Shown in pieces: positions 41,101 to 49,399 of a stretch of 49,399 bases of DNA. The DNA lies in assembly GCA_027943245.1 (NCBI GenBank), contig JANDJZ010000300.1:1-49399 (forward strand). Reading direction: 5' to 3'. The stretch's first letter is position 1. Every line of letters begins with the position of its first letter. The stretch is from Acanthamoeba sp. SK_2022b. Lineage: Eukaryota; Discosea; Longamoebia; Acanthamoebidae. The notes below the pieces were generated by a model, which had not been told where the DNA came from, did no database searches, and saw nothing but the letters and a program-made list of their open reading frames with translations. The position numbers were made by a program, and so were the translations under genes.

Positions 41101-41392
41101 GAGATAAACAGAATAAAAAATATTTAAATATAAATAAAATAAAATAAAATGTGTTGGGGGTATAACGAGGGGTATAACGAGTGGGCGCGTGTACTGTGGA
41201 AGGAGGAGGTGTGGTTGAGGTGGAAAGGAATCTTGGTGGCGGGTGCCCCCGCACTGGCGCAGAGCCTTGCACACGCGTGGTGAGGAGCGAGTGTCCTCCT
41301 GGACGCCACGGCTGCAGCGCCAAGCCTGTTGTTGGGCGAGCAAGCACAGTAGACCGTGTGCGCAGAGCGGTGCAGCTCCCCATCATCTTCAT
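38117..41392 (-). CDS. ABC1/ADCK (UbiB-family) atypical kinase, probably mitochondrial
   Basis: The start at 41392 gives an Arg/Ser-rich presequence (MKMMGSCTALRTRSTVLARP), followed by a hydrophobic GTGLILGTAALGGLWV. Exons then give DEQIHQRTANRLLWLCRANA, the family motif KAGQ in VKAGQHLASM, the Ala-rich loop KPIAAASLAQVH, the VAIK-type lysine in TQVAVKV, QIFVHGFIH followed by SDPHPGNILI, and the metal-binding DHG in LVLLDHGLY. ADCK proteins regulate ubiquinone or lipid homeostasis. The DHGLY and HSDPHPGN forms fit the ADCK1-like branch. About fifteen exons are needed. One intron, after LQDQ near 40386, starts with GC. The 3' end lies 47 bp from a tRNA-Ser. Confidence 0.88.
38803..38879 (+). 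repeat. Heptamer minisatellite (GTGTCGY, 11 units) in an ADCK intron
   Basis: Eleven 7-base units GTGTCGT or GTGTCGC follow each other without a break. The variable last base runs T-C-C-C-T-T-C-C-T-T-T. It lies inside a predicted intron of the kinase gene. Confidence 0.9.
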
Positions 41393-41551
41393 CTTCTGCT
41401 TCGCTTTCGTGTGCAGAGTCTGTACCTAAAATACCTCGAACAGTCGGACTTTTTTATCTTTTCCTTTGACTTTCCGTGCGGAATGCCGTATTAAAATAAA
41501 AATAAAATAAAATCACCGGTGTTAAGTTTCTGCCACCCAACTGTGTTAAAG

Positions 41552-43160
41552 ATGTCAGTGACATGGGGCGCCTTCGTGGTGGCACTTGTGGCTAGCGTAA
41601 TACTGATGCACGGCGTCGCTGGTGTGCCCCTTAGTGAGGGACTGCAGTCAACTGATCGGGCGTTCACGCGTTTGGCCTTTGGGTCGTGCTCCAAACACGA
41701 CCGCCCGCAACCGCTGTGGACTCCCCTCTCCGCGTTCCAACCTGACCTCTGGATCTGGCTCGGTACTTCTTCATCTTCATTTCTCTCTTTTTCGCATCTC
41801 ACTTTTTATTATGATTATTTGACAGTCACACTAACGTGCAACGTTGTTGTGGTGGTAGGGGACGTGGTGTATGCGGACACAAAGCACTTCCCGATGCACT
41901 GGGAGCCGTCCCCGCCGAGCGTGATGAAGGCCAAGTACGACGCCCAGAAGGCGCGGCCCGCCTACCACAACTTCTCCAGCTCTACCCCCGTCATCGGGAC
42001 CTGGGTGCGTGCCAACCCACACGCCGGCAACAACACGACATGCCTCATCTCTCTCTCTCTCTCTCTCTCTCTTGCTGTGTGTTTGTCTGTGTCGCGCTCC
42101 TCGCGCCACAACAGGACGATCACGACTACGGCGTCAACAACGGCGGCGCAGCCTACCTGGAGCGGGAGCAGAGCAAGCAGCTCTTCCTCGACTTCTTTGA
42201 CGAGCCCAAGGCAAGCAACCCCCTCTTGCCTTTTATTTTATTCTATTCTATTCTATTCTTCATTTATTTTATTTATGTATATTTTGGAGTCGACGCTCTA
42301 TACGTGTGTTTGGCGCGTCTCGTGGCTCACGCCGCCACTGCCGGCAGACGAGCGCTCGATGGACGCGCAACGGCGTGTACGGCGCCTACACGTTCGGTCC
42401 GGCGGGCAAGCGGGTCAAGGTGATCCTGCTCGACGTGCGTTACAATCGGGACGACCCGGCCAAGCCCGACCGGGACATCCTGGGCGAGGAGCAGTGGCAG
42501 TGGCTCGAGCGCGAGCTGCGCGAGTCGGACGCGCAGGTCAACGTCGTCGGCTCGGGCATCCAGGTCCTCCCGCGCGACAAGCCCGTGCAGGAGAAGTGGG
42601 CCAACTTCCCGCGCAGCCTGGCCCGCCTCGAGAAGGCCCTCCAGCTCTCGTACGCGCGTGTCCCTGTCATCCATGCATGCACGCACGCGCTGTGTGTTGA
42701 CCCGAGCTGGTTTCTTGCGCGGCCAGGAAGGGGACGGTTGTGTTGCTCAGCGGTGATGTGCACTACGCCGAGATCTTCAAGACCCGACCGCGCTGCGGAG
42801 CGGAAGCCGCAAGTGCGTCGCCCTTGGCACCCACCAGTTGAACTGGCGCTAGTGTCTGTGGCGCGCCTGTATTTTTATTTGTAAATGTAGTTGTTGTTTT
42901 ATTATTATTATTTTATATTTGTTTTGTTTTTGTTTTTGTTTTTGTTTTTTATCATTATTATTATCACTAATGCTGTTGGCTGACGTGTGCGCAGGCTACG
43001 AGGGCATCTACGAGATCACGAGTAGCGGCATGACCCATTGCCTGGGCGACCATTTCCCGCTGGGCTTCGGGCGCAGCGTATTCAACGCGGTACTCACACC
43101 CGCGCCATGGGTGAGGCGAGGCGCAGTCTCACTTGTGATGTTGAGTGTGTGTGGGTGTGT

Positions 43161-43213
<53 letters not shown>

Positions 43214-43706
43214 CGAGCACAGGTGATGGGGAGCAAGTGGCGCGTGAGCGACTTTTTCGAACACAGGAACTTTGGCACCATCGAGATCGCGTGGGGAGAA
43301 GGCGGCCGGCCGACGGAAATCGAGCTGGGCATCCGCAACGAGACCGGCCAGAAGGTTCTCGCACAAACGGTACGCACAGCGCATGACTGGCAGAGGAGAC
43401 GGTCGGTGCGCAGGGAACAACCGTAATGTGTGGGTATGTGGATAGATCGTCGTGGGCGCCAAGAGCAACGACGAGTACCGATGCATGGACGACGCCGAGA
43501 AGAGCGGCTACGAGTCGGCCCGGGACGGCTGGATGACGTGGCACTCGGATGTGTGGATCAACAGCCTCAACAAGGCCATCCTCGCCTCGCCTGCTATCGC
43601 CGTTGTGGTTCTTGCTTTCCTAGCCTACCGACGCTGCACGCGATCTCCCGCTCGCGTCCAGGCCAAGAGCAACGCCAACACAAAGAACAAGCAAAAGGCA
43701 AAATAA
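41552..43706 (+). CDS. PhoD-like metallophosphatase, type I membrane protein
   Basis: The start at 41552 gives a signal peptide (TWGAFVVALVASVILMHGVA). Exons continue with FTRLAFGSCSKHDRPQPLW, DLWIWLG, DVVYADTKHFPMHW, TWDDHDYGVNNGGAAYLERE, GVYGAYTFGPAGKRVKVILL, DVRYNRDDPAKPDRDILGEE, VVLLSGDVHYAEI and SGMTHC. The WDDHDYG and SGDVHYAE motifs carry the metal and catalytic residues of PhoD-like phosphatases. A C-terminal membrane helix (SPAIAVVVLAFLAY) and a basic tail follow, so the enzyme domain faces the lumen or the outside. Introns contain CT and GT repeats. It is divergent from the ADCK gene with 159 bp between starts. Confidence 0.88.
43162..43212 (+). repeat. GT dinucleotide repeat in a PhoD-like gene intron
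   Basis: About 25 GT units inside the intron before the exon that starts VMGSKWRVSDFF. Repeats of this kind are common in the introns of this window (compare AC at 46600 and CT at 42049). Confidence 0.9.
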
Positions 43707-43939
43707 AAACCAACAACGGCAAAATATGAATGAACAAATTAAGGTGGCTGAACGACGTGGCACAGAGAACACGAAGCCACCCACGTCACCGCTGCCATCA
43801 ACTGGCAATTCTCACCCCCACGACGTGGTCTCGCTGCATTTTTACTTTCTGCACATCTGCTTCCTGAGCATCAGCAGCGTCACTCCATCCCGGAATAATC
43901 ACTCGATTATCCATAAATTGACAGTAAAAATTAACGACA

Positions 43940-45014
43940 ATGGAAAAGAGCACGCAAGTAAACACGGAGCACACCGACATGGTGCACGATGCGCAGCCCG
44001 ATTACTACGGCAAGCGGGTCGCTACGTGCTCTTCGGACCGAACGATCAAGATCTTCGAGGGCTCCAATGAATCCAACTACACGCAAGTAGCGGAATTGAA
44101 GGGTCACGAGGGTCCCGTGTGGCAAGTGTGCTGGGGGCACCCCAAGTTTGGCGTCATCCTCGCGTCGTGCGGCTACGACCGCAAGGTCATCGTGTGGAAG
44201 GAGGCGGCCAAGAATCTTTGGGAGAAGATCCACGTCTACGAGGGCCACGAGCTCTCCGTCAACAGCATCGCCTTTGGGCCCCACGAGTTCGGCCTCGCTC
44301 TCGCATGCGCCTCCTCGGATGGACACGTCTCGGTGCTCACTTATTCGCCTGCCGAGTCCAAATGGGACGCCCAGCGATTCCAGGCACACCAAATTGGCGT
44401 CAATTCCATCTCCTGGGCGCCTGCTGTCGCTCCTGGCTCCCTCCTTCGCGCCGGCTCGTCTGCCCAGCCGCCCGTGAGGCGGTTCGCGACCGGCGGCTGC
44501 GACAACCTCGTCAAGATCTGGCGACACTCGCCCCAGGACAACCAGTGGCGTTGCGAGGACAAGCTCAAGGCCCACCAGGACTGGGTGCGCGATGTGGCGT
44601 GGTCCCCCAACATGGGCTCCACCGCAAGCGTGCTCGCGTCGTGCTCGCAGGACAAGACCGTCACCATCTGGACTCAGGAGGACCCCTCCAAGGGCTGGGA
44701 GTCTCGCCTCCTCCACACCTTCCCCGAGGTGCGCTTTCTCTCTCGCCCCCCCCCCACAGTCTTTTCGCCTGCTCGCTCTACGTGTACATGCGTGCGTGCG
44801 TGGCTGCGTGAGCGTGGAGTGCTCCCCTGTCCGTGCCTCACCTCCGTCGTCGTCGTCGTCGTCGGTGCAGGCTGTGTGGCGCGTCTCGTGGTCGCTCACG
44901 GGCAACATCTTGGCCGTGTCCTCGGCCGACAACAAGGTCACTCTGTGGAAGGAGTCGCTGCAGCCCGAGCCCACGTGGACGTGCCTCTCGACCCTCGACG
45001 AGGCCACCGAGTGA
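43940..45014 (+). CDS. SEC13: SEC13, COPII coat and nuclear pore WD40 protein
   Basis: Two exons (43940-44728 and 44871-45014) give 310 residues with WD40 repeats: [117 protein letters not shown] and [20 protein letters not shown]. The [10 protein letters not shown] start, six repeats and length match SEC13, which pairs with SEC31 in ER exit coats and with Nup145C/Nup96 in the nuclear pore. The start [20 protein letters not shown] fits the family. It lies 233 bp downstream of the PhoD-like gene on the same strand. Confidence 0.97.
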
Positions 45015-45403
45015 TCGTGGATCGCACAACACGATCGAACGCCACAGAGAGCCTTGTTTCCCTCCCCTCTCCCCTTCCCTTCCTCTTTCTCCTCTCTCTC
45101 TCTCTCTCTCTCTCTTTGCTGTTGTTGTTGTGGGTAATTTATTGACAGAGAGCGAGCACGCGTGGGGCAGCGTGTGAGGTCTCTGGTTGTGCGTGTAAGC
45201 TCTCGCGTGTTCTTTCTTTTTTTTATCTGCGCTTTACCTTTTTCCGTTGTCCGGCAAATAGCGGACAGGATCGCCAACACACCGCCTGGCGGCGGGCAAA
45301 ATCTCTTTGTGCTCGCCAGCCAAGATCATCACCCTTCATCACCCACCCAACCCAAACCCAAGGCGGACCTACCCTGCGCTCCGACATTTTGAAGTAAGAC
45401 GAG
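45015..45403. other. Intergenic region between SEC13 and the BFR1-like gene
   Basis: Holds a CT repeat (45091-45115), T-rich stretches and probably the SEC13 3' end and the promoter of the next gene. No gene is recognised. Confidence 0.5.
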
Positions 45404-46598
45404 ATGAGCAAGGCCAACACTGGAAAGGGAAAGGGCCCAGAGGCGACTGCTGCGCAGAAGGGTGGCAATGACAAGAAGAACGCCAAGGCCGCCGGTAATC
45501 CTGGTGGCGAGGCCCGCGGGCAGGCCGCTGGAGGCCAACGCGGCGGTCGCGGCGGCGGTGGTGCTGGCAGGGGAGGGCAGCAGGCCCCTGCGCAGCAGCA
45601 ACAGCAACAGCAGGCTCAGCGCCCAGGGGGTCGCGGAGGTAATGATAGCAAGGGGGCGACGGCAAAGCAGCCCGATTACCTCAGCAAGTACCCCAGGCTG
45701 GAATTGGAGAAGGAGAACAAGCAACTCGACGACTTCACTGCCAAGATCGATGCCGCCTACGGTGAAATGGTGCACTCCCATTCCCCATTCGATGATCCAA
45801 GCTCGTGCTCACTCGCTCCTCCACTGCCGCTTCCTATATCCTTGTTTTTAGGAGGAGATCCGTCGCCGTATCGATGCCATTCAGGAGGAGCGCAAGGCCA
45901 TCCAAAATCAGGAGCTCGAATCGCGCGATAGCCGATCGGAGCACTCGCTGGCAAGGAAAAAGCTCATCGATGAGCGTACCGCCCTGCGCGCCCAGCTTGA
46001 CCAGCAGAAGGGTACGCGCAGCCGCAAGCTCGAAGAGCTGAACAGGCAAAAGAAGCAGCTGCCCATCAGCAAGGACATCAAGGACAGCAAGAAGGTCGTG
46101 GCCCTCAATCTTGAGCATCTCGAGGCTCGTGAGCGTGCCGTCGAAGTCAAGATCAAGAGCTCCATCTCCACCGGTCAGGACAGAGCCTCGTCCAAGGAGC
46201 TCACCGCCATCGCTGCTCAGAGGCGCCTTGTGAAGGAGGTACTAAAAACATCAACGCCCCCCGTGCATTCAAATTTGATATATCTGTGTCTCTACATTCT
46301 TTTTTTCTTTACTTTAATTCGCTTCTCATCGCTCATTGCTGGTTTGATGTACGCTCGCTCTGCCTTCACAGTGGGCCAAGTTTGCCGAGGAGGCCGAAGC
46401 GCCTGTGAACCCCGCGCTGGACGCACGCCTCAAGGAGCTCGATGAGGAGCTCAAGAAGCTCAACGAAGGCGAGCGCGAGGTCAAGAACGATTTCAACCGC
46501 CTCAAGGACGCTCTTCAATCCAAGGGCGACGAGCTGGGTGCAGCCAAGCTGGAGAGATCCGCTATTGCTCAGAGGATTGAAGGATTCAAGAAGGAGAG

Positions 46599-46647
<49 letters not shown>

Positions 46648-47605
46648 AGGCGTGCGCTGGCCTGGCCTCGGTGAGCTAATCATTCGCGGGCGCGCTCGCT
46701 TTCATTCACCTGAACAACAGGGATGCAGTGTACGCCGTGATCCGCGAGAAGAGGAAGGAGCACAACAACAAGATCAAGGAGCTCCAGAAGGCCGACAGGG
46801 AGAAGAAGGCCCAGCTCGACAAGGAAAAGCGCATCAAGCTCAAGAAGGAGCAGCGCAACAAGGCCCTGCAGGAGCTGTCCCAGGCCTACAAGGACGAGCT
46901 CGCCCTCTGCGACAGGCTCACCGCCGTCCTGCTCAACCGTCAGTCCAAGCAGAAGGCCCCCGCCAAGAGCGCCGAGGAGGGCGAGAGCGTCGAGAAGAAG
47001 GAGGACGAGGAAGAGCAGACCAACGAGGAGCACGAGGAGGAGGAGAAGGAGGAAGAGGAAGAGGAGGGCGAGTCTGGTGCCTCCACCAGCACCAGCGGCG
47101 GCGCCAAGAAGAAGAGCTTCCAGTTCACCATGGCCACCCACATCGATTTTGAGCTCCTCTCCGTCCAGCCCCCCACCAACCTCGACGAGATTCCCGACGC
47201 GCTCGCCAGCATCTCCCGCAAGAAGGTAGCCCACCCACCCCAAACCCCGCCGCCCAATCGGCACGCGACGCTGACTGGCCTGATTGGTCGCGGGCTCTGG
47301 CTCAGGCTTTCTACGAACGGCTGGCCGCCGACAAGCTGGAGCAGCGAAAGAAGCTCGAGGCCCAGTACGACGCCGAGCTGCAGGCCCTCGAGGCGCCCGC
47401 CAAGAAGGCCGCGGAGAACGGCACGGCCGCCGGGGCCAACAAGAAGAACGCCGCCAAGAAGCCCGCCGGCGGTGCCGCTTCCAAGAAGGCCAAGGCGGAG
47501 GAGGAGAAGGAGGAGGAGGAGGTCGAGGCTGAGGCCGAGCCCAGCACCGCCAACGAGGACGACGATGGAGCAGCTGCCGCTGCTGCTGAGGAGGACGGTG
47601 ACGAG
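45404..47605 (+). CDS. BFR1-like coiled-coil protein
   Basis: Five exons are supported by phase-matched introns. A low-complexity Gly/Gln/Arg start (including GGRGGGGAGRGGQQ and a poly-Gln run) leads to PDYLSKYPRLELEKENKQLD. Long coiled coils follow (EIRRRIDAIQEERKAIQNQE, ALNLEHLEARERAVEVKIKS, RLKELDEELKKLNEGEREVK, VIREKRKEHNNKIKELQKAD). After an acidic stretch come FELLSVQPPTNLDEIPDALA and FYERLAADKLEQRKKLEAQY, then a Lys/Ala/Glu-rich tail. Coiled coils followed by FELL...PP and the late helical segment fit Bfr1, which binds polysomal mRNA near the ER. One intron holds an AC repeat (46600-46646). Confidence 0.8.
46600..46646 (+). repeat. AC dinucleotide repeat directly at an intron 5' end
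   Basis: About 23 AC units begin immediately after the GT of the splice donor (GTACACAC...) in the BFR1-like gene. The downstream acceptor restores the frame with RDAVYAVIREKRK. Confidence 0.9.
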
Positions 47606-48294
47606 TAAATCTTCACCGCCACAAGCCAGCCCCAACAACAACAACAACAGCGACAAGACCTTTGCGACAGAATCCAGCTGCGCCGCTCCGCTTGTTCTCT
47701 CTACAGCCAACCAACGACCGTCGTCGTCCAATCATCATCACCCACACCACCTCCTCCGTCAACATAGGTTGATGTTCCAGCGCGCCCCCAGCTGGGCCCT
47801 CTGCGCAAGGTCGCCGCCAACCAAACAACAACAAAACTCCCCCTGTTACCGCAGTTTTCTGTCCTGGCCCCCCTGGTTCTTCAAAACGCGTTAAGGGCCA
47901 CGATCACCGTCAACCCACCAATGAGCTACAATCACCAGGTTTCACTGTTGCTGCACGTTACACGAGGAAACCGCTTTCGCTCTCGCCGACGCTGGCGGTG
48001 CCTAGCTAGGCAGATTGTGCCCCCAAGCTGATTGGCAAGGTGTGGCCCAACCCCTTCAGCGCCATCTGGGGTGGTTAGCGAGCGACCACCGCCAGTTCTC
48101 TTTTGTTGTTGTTGCCTGTTCCCCTCCTGCTGCTTGGTAAACGGTGTGGTGAGGTACTGAGTTCGTTAGGTACAATGGCGTTTTCGACGGAGAAGGAGCA
48201 CTACTGCTACTCCTGTTACCACTCGTCCCTCGCAGCTCAGACGCGCTCAACCACATCAGTCACTCACCAGCAATCCTCGTAGTTCGCAGTTGTG
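47606..48294. other. Intergenic region upstream of the kinase gene
   Basis: Contains the BFR1-like 3' region (with CAA repeats near 47636) and presumably the promoter of the kinase gene. A short frame from ATG 48175 (MAFSTEKEHYCYSC) could be an upstream exon or uORF, but nothing proves it. No RNA gene is visible. Confidence 0.45.
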
Positions 48295-49399
48295 ATGTGG
48301 TGGCGTCTGTTCAAACTGGAGGTAGTTGACCTCGCGTTCGGGTGGTGGATGGAACGACCCGAGTTGACGCGTCAACTCACCCATCAACTCGAGCAAGGGA
48401 CAACTCCGACCAGCGCCAACAGCGCCGCAGTTGCCACCTCCTGGCCCGCAGACGCATCAGCATCTTGGCCTTTGAACACCACGGCAGCGTCAACACACTC
48501 CACGACCTACCCTTCCACGACGCTCAGGCTGTCATCTGATGTGACTGCTGACGCGCTACTTTGCGGGCTTCTGCCCTGCCTGGTCTTGGTGGCCATGCTC
48601 GTCTTGTTTTTCCTCGTATATATATCTCCTCCCCTTCCCCTTCTTGAACCACCTTAGTCCAACCCCCCCCCCATCTTATTATTTTGTTTCCTATTTCGGT
48701 TTTAATTGTAAATTTTATTTTGTCTGTTGCAGGAGCGACGCTGGGAGGAGGAGAGAACGCGCAAGCGAAGACAACGACGCCGAGCCATCGAGAGCGCAGA
48801 GCAAGATCAGGAGCTGGCCGTGTCGGCCCGTCGCGACTGGTGGGAGGGGCAGCGCGTGGGCGACTTTGTGCTCGGGCGCTTCATCGCCAAGGGGCTCTAT
48901 GGCCACGTCCGAGAGGGACACCACGCCGTCACCGGCATCAAGGTAGGGCCTTGCCTCTCCTCCCCTTCTCTCCTCTCTCTCCGCTGCTGTTTCTTTGCTG
49001 AGAGCACGGCGGTGGCACAGGTGGCGGTGAAGGTGGTGGAGAAGGCCAGAGTCCCGGGCCGCCAATACGAAGAGGCCCTTCTCATGCGGCGAGCTCAGCA
49101 TCGCAGCATCGTCCGCCTGCTCGACGTGCGTTTTATTTTTATTTTTATTTTATTTGTACAGAATTCTTATGTACATTTATTTCTTATTATTTGTTTGTTT
49201 ATTTATTATTGGACATTTCCAGTTCTAATTGACGCGTCCAGGTGGTGGAGACAAAGGACACCGTGTTCCTGGTCTTGGAGTACCTCGCCGGCGGAGAGCT
49301 GTTCCACTACATGCGCGACAAGCGACGCCTCCCAGGTACGCACGCACGCACGCACGCACGTCTCCCCTCGTCTCCACGTTGCTGACGCGCGCTCCTCGG
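48295..49399 (+). CDS. Predicted membrane-anchored Ser/Thr protein kinase (partial, runs off the window)
   Basis: Exons 48295-48615, 48733-48942, 49021-49125 and 49242-49335 join in phase. The first encodes a Ser/Thr-rich segment with sequons (NTTAAS) and a membrane helix (LLCGLLPCLVLVAMLVLFFL). The next starts with a strongly basic juxtamembrane stretch (ERRWEEERTRKRRQRRR) and then the kinase glycine loop region FVLGRFIAKGLYGHVREG. The VAIK-type lysine is in GIKVAVKVVEKARV. HRSIVRLLD and FLVLEYLAGGELFHYMRD follow, the latter containing the hinge. The kinase resembles the CAMK/AMPK group in the hinge. A conventional signal peptide is not seen, and the 5' end is uncertain. The catalytic loop lies beyond 49399. 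Confidence 0.72.

Noticed and set aside
43145..43486. Frames rich in Thr-His or Cys-Val runs
   Set aside because: They are translations of the GT repeat in an intron of the PhoD-like gene.

Overview
This window looks like nuclear DNA of an amoebozoan, most likely Acanthamoeba castellanii or a close relative. Genes are GC-rich and tightly packed on both strands. They are cut by many short GT-AG introns, often filled with dinucleotide repeats or G/C runs. All calls come from reading the sequence; no database search was possible.

Layout. 1-2120 is an internally deleted DNA transposon (E1). 2121-8310 is a graveyard of decayed Ty3/gypsy-like retroelement pieces on both strands. It lies inside an old tandem copy of the neighbouring host locus: the 5' end of a secreted-protein gene (2173-2345) and the 3' end of a nucleoside kinase gene (7585-7700). 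8431-31274 is a gene-dense block: secreted Cys-rich protein, deoxynucleoside kinase, Ser/Pro-rich protein, protein tyrosine phosphatase, acidic protein, universal stress protein, TMX-like thioredoxin, GPALPP1-like protein, MBF1, F-box protein, small secreted His/Lys-rich protein, LysM protein, PhyH dioxygenase, small unknown protein, PLAC8 protein, a possible glycosyltransferase-like secreted protein, and DPM2, which is split over three small exons. 31298-31350 is a broken tRNA-Lys. 31648-37526 is a nearly full-length two-gene transposon (E2) of the same family as E1. 37834-38070 holds two tRNA-Ser genes. 38117-49399 is again gene-dense: ADCK/UbiB-type kinase, PhoD-like phosphatase, SEC13, a BFR1-like coiled-coil protein, and the start of a predicted membrane-anchored protein kinase that runs off the right edge.

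Many host genes are divergently paired over 130-450 bp, which suggests shared promoters. Several belong to the early secretory pathway (TMX-like, DPM2, SEC13, PhoD-like, BFR1-like) or to translation and RNA functions (MBF1, GPALPP1, tRNAs).

The best candidate for something undescribed is the E1/E2 transposon family. It encodes a DUF7869-type putative transposase and a divergently transcribed second protein that I do not recognise. Its ends share an imperfectly palindromic terminal inverted repeat, and a TGCATACACATA-like motif recurs through its introns and flanks. Both copies carry frame damage.
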